A DNA stretch of 64,000 nucleotides from Cyanophora paradoxa (lineage: Eukaryota > Glaucocystophyceae > Cyanophorales > Cyanophoraceae), in assembly GCA_004431415.1 (NCBI GenBank), contig QPMI01000399.1, positions 62,001 through 126,000 of the forward strand, given 5' to 3'. Each line of letters starts with the position of its first letter. Within the stretch, counting starts at the first letter, position 1. The notes beneath the pieces are model-generated. The model saw only the letters and a program-made list of their open reading frames with translations, had not been told where the DNA came from and made no database searches. Positions 32,395 through 42,609 of the stretch are shown here, piece by piece. The position numbers and the translations under genes were made by a program.

Positions 32395-34094
32395 CTCTTA
32401 GCCCTGGTCAGTTTGAATTCCCGTTGGGCCCACAACAGCAAGGTCAGGTGCACACAAACACTTTCCAGGGGGAACATGCACAAGGCGCTAGCCTTAGGCA
32501 GGTGCACCCTGCCCAGCAGAGGCCCTCTAAGAGGCTCTGCCCTTCCAAGTGGGACCCCCACCTAGTGTTTGGGGACTTGAGTGTTTCCTGGGTTCACTCC
32601 TTCTTAGCCCTGGTCAGTTTGAATTCCCGTTGGGCCCACAACAGCAAGGTCAGGTGCACACAAACACTTTCCAGGGGGAACATGCACGAGGCGCTAGCCT
32701 TAGGCAGGTGCACCCTGCCCTGCAGAGGCCCTCTAAGAGGCTCTGCCCTTCCAAGTGGAATCCTCGCCGAGTGTTTGGGGACTTGCATGTTTCCTGGGTT
32801 CAATCCCTCTTAGCCCTGGTCAGTTTCAATTCCCGTCGGGCCCACAACAGCAAGGTCAGGTGCACACAAACACTTTCCAGGGAGAACATGCACAAGGCGC
32901 TAGCCTAAGGCAGGTGCACCCTGCCCACCAGAGGCCCTGTAAGAAGTTGCATTGTTCCGAGTGGGACCCCCACCGATTGTTTGGGGACTTGAGTGTTTCC
33001 TGGGTTCACTCCCTCTTAGCCCTGGTCAGTTTGAATTCCCGTTGGGCCCACAACAGCAAGGTCAGGTGCACACAAACACTTTCCAGGGGGAACATGCACA
33101 AGGCGCTAGCCTTAGGCAGGTGCACCCTGCCCAGCAGAGGACTACTAAGAGGCTCTGCCCTTCCAAGTGGGAGCCCCATTGAGTGTTTGGGGACTTGAGT
33201 GTTTCCTGGGTTCACTCCCTCTTAGCCCTGGTCAGTTTGAATTCCCGTTGGGCCCACAACAGCAAGGTCAGGTGCACACAAACACTTTCCAGGGAGAACA
33301 TGCATGAGGCGCTAGCCTTAGGCAGGTGCACCCTGCCCAGCAGAGGACTATTAAGAGGCTCTGCCCTTCCAACTGGGATCCCCACCAAGTGTTTGGGGAC
33401 TTGAGTGTTTCCTGGGTTCACTCCTTCTTAGCCCTGGTCTGTTTGAATTCCTGTAGGGCCCACAACAGCAAGGTCAGGTGCACACAAACACTTTCCATGG
33501 GGAACATGCACGAGGCGCTAGCCTTAGGTAGGTGCACCCTGCCCTGTAGAGGCCCTCTAAGAGGCTCTGCCCTTCCAAGTGGGATCCTCGCTGATTGTTT
33601 GGGGACTTGCATGTTTCCTGGGTTCACTCCCTCTTAGCCCTGGTCAGTTTCAATTCCCGTCGGGCCCACAACAGTAAGTCAGGTGCACACAAACACTTTC
33701 CAGGGAGAACATGCACAAGGCGCTAGCCTTAGGCAGGTGCACCCTGCCCAGCAGAGGCCCTGTAAGAAGTTCCATTGTTCCGAGTGGGACCCCCACCGAT
33801 TGTTTGGGGACTTGAGTGTTTCCTGGGTTCACTCCCTCTTAGCCCTGGTCAGTTTCAATTCCCGTCGGGCCCACAACAGTAAGTCAGGTGCACACAAACA
33901 CTTTCCATGGGGAACATGCACAAGGCGCTAGCCTTAGGCAGGTGCACCCTGCCCAGCAGAGGACTACTAAGAGGCTCTGCCCTTCCAAGTGGGACCCCCA
34001 CCGAGTGTTTGGGGACTTGAGTGTTTCCTGGGTTCACTCCTTCTTAGCCCTGGTCTGTTTGAATTCCTGTAGGGCCCACAACAGCAAGGTCAGG
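32395..34094 (+). repeat. 206-bp satellite, main block part 2 (about 8 monomers)
   Basis: Continuation of the array. It ends within a monomer at CACAACAGCAAGGTCAGG (34077-34094), the reverse complement of the last 18 bp of the inverted short block (23773-23790). Confidence 0.95.
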
Positions 34095-34711
34095 ACGAAA
34101 TGAGCGCGCCCATCTCGTCTGCGGGGCGCGTCGGGGGGCGGAGGGCGAGGCGCGCGGGCGCCGGGAAGCCGGAGCCGGCGGACCGTGCAGGGCCACCTCG
34201 AGGGCGCTGGGCCTTGGCGACGGCGTTGAGCGCGGCACGCGCGGCGCGTCGATGTCCACGCGGAAGGGCACGATCTTGGACTGCGCGGGGCGCGCTCGGC
34301 GGGGGCGACGCGGCCCGGGCGAGCACGCCGACCTGGTTGCCCCCGATGAAGAAGGGCTCTGCCGCAGCGCAGGAATCGTCAGCTCGTTCGAGGCGCGTGG
34401 CAGCGACCGCGGGGCAGTGCCGACCTCCGGTCTGCCCGTGGATGTGCTCTGTGAGGAGCGTGGCCCGCAGGCGGGTGCCGCAGCTCAGGATGCGCTCCCC
34501 CGCGACCGCGTACATGTGCGATGGCGCAGATGCGTGCGTCGAGCGCTGATCGCTGATCTCGGGCGCCGTGGAGCATGGGCGTCGGACCATAGCTATGTCA
34601 GGCTAGCTAGGCCCGCGCTGGCCCGGCGGCCCTAATTCAGCCAGCTGCGGCGGGTCAGGAACGAGACCGAGACTGTGACGGGCCGTTTTACCCGTGTAGC
34701 CGTCTAGCATT
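34095..34711. other. GC-rich region, no gene assigned
   Basis: Both strands have open frames of 120-170 codons typical of GC-rich DNA. The minus strand has a somewhat protein-like stretch (AAAEPFFIGGNQVGVLARAA), but I cannot identify it. Confidence 0.3.
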
Positions 34712-35072
34712 CACGACGGATCCTGATTCCAGGACGCCAGCGAATACGCCGCTTGCCTTACAGTACGTCCTTGGGGCGCAGGTTGACAAAGCCGAGACCT
34801 GGGCATTTGCGTGCAGGTAGCTAGATTCGTCACAGCGTATGGCTAAGACCTGGTCTTTTGCGCGCAGGTAGCTAGCCTCCTAGATTCGTCGAGACATCTT
34901 TGCTTCCGCGACTAACTTCGCGCGGTGCGCGCCCTCCAACGGAGTTCATGGGCTTTCTGTTCGCAGATGGAGTGCCGGCGCCTCCACGACGGATCCCGAA
35001 TCCAGGACGCCAGCGAATACGCCGCTTGCCTTACTGTACGTCCTTGGGGCGCAGGTTGACAACGCCGAGATC
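34712..35072 (+). repeat. 350-bp inverted repeat, left arm
   Basis: Matches the reverse complement of 38195-38541 at about 90% by eye. Each arm contains two direct copies of a 65-bp module ending in TACGTCCTTGGGGCGCAGGT (34726-34790 and 35000-35064 here). The arms enclose 3.1 kb. Confidence 0.85.
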
Positions 35073-35460
35073 TAGAGGCGTCTGTGGCCGCACTCAGAGA
35101 TGGCACGACCTCCGGATCTTTGCAGGAACTTTAAGGTGCACGGTCTACAACAGTATGTATGTACTTGCTGCGAGCAGATGGAGTGACCCCACGGCGGATT
35201 TCAAAACTTGACGTATGCCATCGCATCGATATAAAGTCTGGTTAACATCGCGTCTTGGAGCGCAGGTCATGGCCAGTAACGTTGCTAATGCTTTCCGCTC
35301 ATTCGCATACTTGCTTCTGCATTCATGTTTGCATTCTCCCTGCACACATTCGTTTCTGGGTTTCGATCCGTATACAATATTGTGGCTGTTTAGGGCTGCA
35401 GGACCCCTTTAATTGCCCGATACGGATTCTTGAACTGACACTTGATCAAAGCGAACGCAG

Positions 35461-35970
35461 GTGGCTCGCGATCCAGTCGGAGGAAAGGCCTTGACCAAAC
35501 GACAAGTCGAAAACCTCAAGCGAGATGTTCTTGCTGCCGTGGACTTTAAGAACAGGATTGCGGCAGGCATTGTAAACAAGATCGTAGGCCGCTTTGCGAT
35601 TACGCAAGTTACGGCTTTATCTGATATTCATGCGCAGTACAAGCCCTGTATCATCTTGCTCCAGTTAAGTGTTGCAAGGCGCACGCATGGGACTCCGGCG
35701 GACAACGAGCCAGCTTACTGGATGGAGAGCATGGCTGTTGAGCAGCGATTGATATTCGGGCTCGAAGAGGTTGTCAGCGGTCGGCGCCGGACGCACTGGA
35801 ACAAGACGACGAACACTGACCTGGTTCCGGCATTCCGCGGGTACTACGCGGAAGGTCATGTGCACCGTGAGTGCACAGGTGCCATGTGGTCCAGGCCATG
35901 CAAGTGGTTCTGATCATGAATTTCCGCAGAGCTCAGCAGCCTGGACATGGAGCGTGTGATTGCAACCGGC
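35461..35970 (+). CDS. Unidentified spliced gene, partial
   Basis: The exon 35461-35865 follows an acceptor-like GAACGCAG and encodes a well-mixed protein sequence (TKRQVENLKRDVLAAVDFKN, then YWMESMAVEQRLIFGLEEVV). At its end is a consensus donor GTGAGT (35866), and a 63-nt intron with acceptor TTTCCGCAG ends at 35928. The next exon reads ELSSLDMERVIATG before running into GC-rich sequence. The tail LDMERVI resembles EDMERVV near the end of the gene at 56273-57891, so the two may be distantly related. Upstream exons probably lie in 35200-35460 but were not resolved. No known domain is recognised. Boundaries are inferred from splice consensus only. Confidence 0.45.
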
Positions 35971-36431
35971 CCACGGGGGGCTGGAGGAGGGCCCGCCGGT
36001 CGAGCATGAGACCGCCCGGGCCGCCGCCGCCCCGGGCGCGGAGCCGCTGAGCTGCGGGGCTTGGAGCCGCTGAGCTGTGGGGGTTGAAGCTAGTGCGCCG
36101 AGGAGGGGCGATGTCGGTGAGGGAGGGGGCGGGGGAGTGTGATCGGGAGCTTCGAGGTTCGGCGGATAGAAGGGGCAACCTGTCGAGAAGAAAGGCCGGG
36201 AAGCCCGCGAGCTCGGGCCCGGGGGGGTGCGGGCGGCTGGCGAGAGGGCGGGCGCGAACGAAGCCGGGGGCGGGGCGGGGCGGGAGGGAGTTCAGACTCA
36301 GAGGAAAAGAAGCGAGGGCGCGCCTGTGGGGGACACGGAGCGGGACGTAAACGTAACCACGCAGCTGTAGGGGGTACCCGACGCCTGCGCACCGCGCGCG
36401 CGGGGGTCAGCCACGAGGCGGTTTTTTACAA

Positions 36432-36605
36432 ATGAATTCGCACACACCGAGACAAATGGCTAGGGATATGACTGCAGTGTCCATCTGTGTCAAGTCGAGA
36501 GATGAGCCTACGGGAACAAGCCTTTCGGACATCGGACCGGGTGGAGCTATTGTACTGGAGAAAGGGGCCTATACCTGCCTAGAAACACTGCCTACACCTG
36601 CCTAG
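36432..36605 (+). CDS. Small recurring ORF (57 codons), copy 1
   Basis: ATG-initiated frame beginning MNSHTPRQMARDM and continuing VSICVKSRDEPTG and LSDIGPGGA to a TAG. The first 40 residues recur on the minus strand at 56100-56225 with few changes, and the first 14 recur at 38007-38048. Conservation of start and frame in three places suggests coding, perhaps a first exon or an element-encoded peptide. No function is known. Confidence 0.4.
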   Translation: MNSHTPRQMARDMTAVSICVKSRDEPTGTSLSDIGPGGAIVLEKGAYTCLETLPTPA

Positions 36606-38006
36606 AGAGCCGAAGCAGAGCAGAGCTACTATAACCCCCCTCAGGACAAGGGCGCCTACAGAGAGGACCGATGTATAAGCGAGGATGAGGTCGAAGCGGC
36701 TGAGCCTGAACTATAGCCCTCAATTTGGCAGGGAAGAAGCGCACTAAGAGAGGGTCAGCCACGAGGCGGGCGGGGCGGAGCGGGGCCGGGGGTTCGGGCG
36801 CACGCAGAGGGGAGAGGCGCCGACAAGAGACCTCTCGCCTCTGGCTCAGCAGCTGCTCCAGGGCTCGACCGACGGATGTGGGACTTCCGGAGGCGGGGCG
36901 GCAGGGCCCGCGGCGCCGCGGCCAGGCGCGGCCCGAAGGCCTCAAAGCTTTAGCCCTCCTCTAGCTGGTTAGCCGCGCGTCCGTTAGGAATCCGCTCCGT
37001 GGGTCGGTTCGGCGAGCTACTCCAGCGGACACCAGCGGCGGCTTCAGCAGCTGCTCTCTCGTTCAGCCCAAGCACTTCTCTGCGGCAGCGATCGGCCGCC
37101 CGCGGCTATGGGGCCGGCGACCTGTGTTGCGCCCGCGCAGATGATCGTCGGTCGTGTGATTGCACGCCCGCGTCGCGGCCTTGGGCGTCGCGGCCGCACA
37201 GATGCTTCGATTCCTGGCGAGGCGATGTGCTTCTGAGCACTCGGGCGGCCCGGGGCCTCCCAACCCCCGCCGCAGCGGACCCCACGCGCGCGTGCGCGCG
37301 CCAACTGGAGGAGGTATCTCTCGGCCGAGGAGCACAGACCGCTGGCTGCGGCTGGCGGCGCTGTGCGCCCACCGGTTTTCACCCGGGCTCTCACGAGCTC
37401 CGGTTTCCGGTCCTCTTTTAGGATGGTGTTGCACCTGCAGCGGGGCGCAGCAGCCTTGGGATCGAGAGACGGGAGGCGGGTGGACTGGGCGCGCGCTGGA
37501 GCTACTCGCTATGGTGGAGGCGTGATCCTCCCGCTGGTAGACCAGACTGGCCTTATCGGGGCCAGTAGTAGCACGGTGTCCTGCCCACCCACTTCCTCTC
37601 CCTCTCTATCCCTGTCAGCTGTTGTTCTCTACTGTAGTTCTAGCTTCACTGCTTCCTCCAGCACTCAAAGCTTCGGTTCCTATTTTCCAAAGATGTAAGT
37701 GCCTCAGTGCCAATCCTAGGATTCATGGTAGGCGTCGTGGTGAGACAGTTTCTGTAAACTGTAATGTGGTGCTGAATGACAAATCCCTTGGGCGAAGGCC
37801 TCGGGGCCCCAGCCCCGCTGAGGCGCCGCCGGAAGTCGCGGGGGGCGGGGAAGAGGGCGGCGGGGCGGACTGGACACCGGGCGGAGCAGAGCGCCGCCGC
37901 GAGGCGCCGGCCCGGGGCCCCCCTGGCCCCGTCTCGAGCTCGAGCGAGCGCTCTGAAAGCGCGGGCCCTGCGCGCGCTCCGGGGCGGCGCCGGCGACGGC
38001 GGTGTG
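36606..38006. other. GC-rich region, no gene assigned
   Basis: Very GC-rich with overlapping open frames on both strands. The phrase GGGTCAGCCACGAGGCGG occurs twice (36407 and 36752). No domain is recognised. Confidence 0.4.
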
Positions 38007-38048
38007 TGTCATTTGTCTAGCCATTCGTCTCGGTGTGTGCGAATTCAT
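38007..38048 (-). repeat. Small recurring ORF, copy 3 (N-terminus only)
   Basis: The minus strand begins MNSHTPRRMARQMT, matching the first 14 residues of the frames at 36432 and 56225. Beyond this the sequences diverge completely. Confidence 0.5.
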
Positions 38049-38194
38049 CAGAGGACGGCGCCGGCGACGGCGCCTCCCACGGCACCGCGGCCGGCCGGCG
38101 CCCGCCCCGCACCCGCAGAAGGGGGCGGGTGCGGGCCGGGCGGGCCCGCACTGCGCCCCGAGGCGGCCTACCTGCCCGCAAATGCCCAGGTACC

Positions 38195-38541
38195 GGTCTC
38201 GGCGTTGTCAACCTGCGCCCCAAGGACGTACTGTAAGGCAAGCGGCGAATTCGCTGGCGTCCTGGATTCAGGATCCGTCGTGGGGGCACTCCATCTGCGG
38301 ACAGAAAGCCCTTGAACGCCGTTGGAGGGCGCCCACCGCGCGAAGTTAGTCGCGGAAGCAAAGATGCCGCGACGAATGTAGCCACCTGCGCGCAAAAAAC
38401 CAGGTCTTAGCCATACGCTGTGACGAATCTAGCTACCTGCACGCAAATGCCCAGGTCTCGGCTTTGTCAACCTGCGCCCCAAGGACGTACTGTAAGGCAA
38501 GCGGCGTATTCACTGGCGTCCTGGAATCAGGATCCGTCGTG
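38195..38541 (-). repeat. 350-bp inverted repeat, right arm
   Basis: Reverse complement of 34712-35072 with small differences. The repeated motif of the type ACCTGC-GCAAA-CCAGGT lies in the middle of each arm. A degenerate extra module continues to about 38730. Confidence 0.85.
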
Positions 38542-38982
38542 AGGGCACTCCATCTGCGGACAGAAAGCCCGCGAACACCGTTTTAGGGCGTGCACATGCA
38601 CCTCGCAAACTCAGGAGCGGAAGCAAAGATGCCGTGTTCACGGCTGGTCTACCTGCGCCCAACAGACCAGGTTGGAAGCAGGCGGCTGCTGCGCTGCATC
38701 GGGGAACTGAGATCGGTTGTTGATGTACTTCATCTGCGCAACATGGGCGCATGCGCAACGCAGGCGCGCAACGCTTTGCCCGTAGCCACGATAAAGCTCA
38801 TGTGGGAAAGATGGAGAGCTGGAAAGCGGGGGCAGAAAACTAGCATTCTAGTAGAGACTATTTGCCTACAAACATACCGCACGACCGTCTGCAGCTGAAG
38901 CTCGATCATCTCTGTGTGGATTGTGTGATGACAAATTAAATGACGATTGGTGGAAATTTATTAATTAAAGCAATCGCGATTC

Positions 38983-41524
38983 TTACGCCGGCACAGGAGG
39001 AGCCGTTGAATCGTCTGTTTCCTCGTCATCTTTGGCCTTCTTCTTCGGATTCCTTGGCTTGGAGCCGTCCTTGTCCTTCGCCTCCTTCCTGGCTCTTCCC
39101 TTGGTCGACGCCTGATTCCTTGGGCGCTTTGCACCCCTTTCTCCGGTAGCACGTTCCTCGTCCTTTCATCGCGGAAAGGCGAGTTAGAAGATGCATTTTG
39201 ATGCAAGGAAAATGGAAAAAATGCAGTTACATCTGGGTTGAAAATGACAAGGCTATTCACTTCTGACGATAAGGGCTTCTCCAGAACAAGGCTTTCAGAC
39301 CAGAAGACAGAACGTTTCGAGTCTGCTGCCTCCAAGCAGGTAGGCTGCGAGAAGTTAATGCACGCAACATTTGATGGGCAATCCCATGGTTATAGCTACC
39401 CTCAAAGTTTCCACGCCCTGCGAAGAAAAGCTTAAAGATGCATGGGGAGGAGGCATGATATATGTCTACCAGTTGTATGAGAGGTCCAGGTTCAGCATAA
39501 TAGAATGGAACTGGACGCACAGCCCATCCAGCGTTCACAGAAGTTATCATTACCAATGTATCAGCACCCTGACAATCAATCAAATGCAGGAGCTGATCAA
39601 TAAATAGAAGAACGTACCGCTTGAACGACTGCCTTGCCCAGCTTCTCGTTCACCAAATCGATGTTGACGCAACCGATGTACAATCTGGTTCCGACTTCTT
39701 CGGGTTCGGTTTGGGATTGACCCTGGAAAAAAAGCCTGACTGGACAGAATTGCGGGAATTTCGTAGGGGTAACTGTTGCTTCGTCCTCGAGTGCGTGATT
39801 AACTGCGCACGGGGAAACATTAATATATCAGCAGCATACTCCCAAGGCACGAGGAGGAAGCGCACTCCACGATCCACTTCCAGCAATTTGTCGCGAAAAT
39901 TTTTCCACATTCTTACATTTCAGCATTGAGATCCTCTCCAATCGCTTCTGGTACTTGTTGCTCCGATATATGATCGTACCATCCTGATCGTCAACGTTGT
40001 CAAACAGATGTGTAAGTAGCCTAGCAAAATGTTTTTACGGATAGAACAGCCTTGAAATTCCGGTCGTGATACTGATGGAAAGTGCGAATTCGAGCCCTGA
40101 GCCAGTGCCGGCCAGATTCATCGTCATACGGCTCCTGCAGATCGTCAGCATCGGCGATCACATCGCATAATAGGAGCAGGACCGGGGCCGGCGTCCCCAC
40201 TGGGACGCCCGGAGGATGATTGTCGAAGGCCACAAACGAAGTACACTTGAAACGGATCACATCTTGAATCCGCATCAAGAGACCTGAGACGACTTCAATC
40301 GAGGAGTCCTGCACAAGTAGCTCAGATCAAGAATTAAGAGTCTGTTTACGCTTCTTCGATGCAGCGACTTCTTCCCACTTCGGCTCTCCGATGAAGTGCC
40401 ACAGTGCCCGAAGCAGTGGCGTGAAGCTGTTCTTGAAGACCAGAGAGCGAGGATTATGAACGTGCCCAACTCGCTTTCCGGCGGCATCTCTCCTTGGTTC
40501 ACCAAACAATGCATGCCCTGTGGGATATGGGATATATATATAGAACAGATTTGAGTCTTGTGCGGGACTGACCTGGTTCGACAGGAGGCGGCAGTCTGTT
40601 GGATGGCGATTCGACATTGTACTGCGTGCCTTCAAAGCATTTCATGAAGGCTAGCAGCCCCTCCCTCTGCAGCGAGTAAGGGGTACACAAAGAAGAAGGA
40701 ACGTGTTATCACTGACGCGTTCTTTGACATTTTTTTTGTCTGATTGAAACTCGTTGGTGCCAAAGATTTCCTTCACAACAGTATGAAGCGATTCGAGTTG
40801 GTCCAGAGAAAGCTCCGATTGCCGGGTTTCTCCACACATTGCTGGAAGATCTGCTCTGGATGGGAATAGGTCGAAGGAAATCGAATATGTTGCGCACCGA
40901 AGAGTCTTATGATCCAAGTCTTCACTACTGACAAGTCCAGGGGGTAGATGTCCTCGGGAAGCGCTGAGGGGCGTGACAATTCCGATGCTGTATACGAACA
41001 TGGTTTCATAGATTTAGAGCTCTGTTGAAAAGTTGAGAGTATCACTGACATTTTCGAGCAAGGAATGAGATTTTCCCGGAGACGTGTTGTTCAGCGAGGG
41101 CCCGAAGTGCTTTTGGTGAAGGAGGTTTCAACTCCAGATGGTTTTCTTTGTCTGCGCTCAGAAGATGTGTGTGATCATGATTGGCCCTGATGATGCGAAA
41201 TGTAGGAAGGACGACCTTGAGAACTGAAGTTCTTGGATTCAAAACTGAAGTTCTTGGATTCAGAACGAAGTTCAATTCGACCTGCTCGAACGCAGTGCAC
41301 GTAAAACATATAGCACAAGATTGCGTTCGCCCATATATATACCAATCCCATTGCCATGTGATGAAAGAGGCGCAAGGGGCTCGCGCATAGGAATTCCAGG
41401 TTCTGTCTTCACTTGCAATTGCACGGGACCGATTGCAGCTGCAGCAGAGAACTCGTTTTTTATTGGCACTTCGTCTCTGGCGCCACCGTTGACCTAAACA
41501 TCTGAAGAGTCGAGTTAAAAACAT
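38983..41524 (-). CDS. Unidentified multi-intron gene
   Basis: Minus-strand gene with short GT-AG introns. The 3' part can be modelled in phase: exon 39618 and upward (ends IGCVNIDLVNEKLGKAVVQA), intron 39569-39617, exon 39470-39568 (GADTLVMITSVNAGWAV...PGPLIQL), intron 39418-39469, an 18-nt exon 39400-39417 (GVETLR), intron 39345-39399, exon 39231-39344, intron 39163-39230 with a TTCTAAC branch site, and a last exon to TAA at 38983. The C-terminus is a Lys/Arg-rich tail (PRNPKKKAKDDEETD), likely a nuclear localisation signal. Upstream exons lie at about 40021-40314, 40327-40505, 40560-40690, 40730-41000 and 41045-41220; their joins were not all solved. No domain is recognised. It is divergent from the transposase-like gene at 42.6 kb and could be its partner in one element, or a host gene. 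Confidence 0.55.
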
Positions 41525-42609
41525 CGACTACAATCCAAACCCAGAAAAGGACTTGCAAGACGCGAAAGTCTTGACGCGATTGCGCAGAGTGGTTTTCAGT
41601 TGCTGGAGCTTCCCCATCTCAATCTCGAAGGATGGGCTCTCGATTTCCGTCCTGCGAATGCAAGAAGAGAGTCACAAAACCACTGGTCAAGTGCATGAAG
41701 AGAGTCACAAAGCCAGAAGACATGCTTTCGCATTGTTCTTTGTTGTTCACAAAAAGCCTCCACCGTAGCCAGAAGGACATTTGCAGTGCAAATGGCCCGC
41801 GTGCACTCCTGGGGAGTCTCCTCCGAAGCAGATACAACGGCATCATTGTATGCAGTTGTTCTATCTTCGAACCTGATAGACTAAGTAAGACGTGCGTGTA
41901 AGTAGGCGAGCGGCTGTTGATCACTGGGTTTTCAATCGAGTAACACTGCTCTCATCGGACTCGGTGACACTCGCCCGGCCAATGACCGTGCTGCAGATGA
42001 GAACGTAAATGGATGTGAACGTTCTTAGATCGTGAAAAATCACCGCACCATGACAACTGGTACACCTCTACCAGACAGTCGTCAAGGGCAGTGCGGGCTT
42101 TGTACAAGTGTGCTTTGCGCATGGTGTCCTCTGACGCGAAAGGCACACCTCGCGATGGCGCAAGAGATCCAATTGTCTGCATTGGCTGCACATAGGCGTT
42201 AGCAGCGCATCACATGTGTGAAGCCTCGTAGGCTCGGCCTCCTATGCAACTTGTAGTATGGCACGATGCCGTTGGGCCCTCGCGCGCAGACCGCGATGGC
42301 CCCGCTTTGTCAGATGCATCTATGGGCGATGCACATCGCGTTCAAGTGGTAGAACATCGCCTGGGACGAACCTGGAATGCAAGTCGCCTGTGGCCCGACT
42401 TTGGCGTGTCGGAAATCACGCTCCTTGGTCGCGACAGGTACGCAGCGTCAGCACGCACGCGCTGCAGGCTGAGGCGCTCCTCCTTTAGCTTTTCTTTGAG
42501 GTGCAAGCCCGCGTTCGAATTGTACTTTGTGTTCCCCAAACGGGGGGGGGGTACCCCGCGTCGTGAGCATTTCCGCGTGCTCAGCAGAGTTGCAACTGCA
42601 CCTATAACC

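Noticed and set aside
26484-34094. Long open frames (up to 286 codons) and repeated 69-codon frames in the satellite
   Set aside because: Monomers are 205-206 bp, so frames change phase each unit. The 69-codon frames start at GTG overlapping a stop. The frames simply reflect a stop-poor monomer.
26484-34094. CRISPR-like array
   Set aside because: Repeats are contiguous 206-bp monomers without spacers, in a eukaryotic context.
36084-38020. Several overlapping frames of 90-140 codons
   Set aside because: The region is very GC-rich and open on both strands, with no conserved motifs or splice support.
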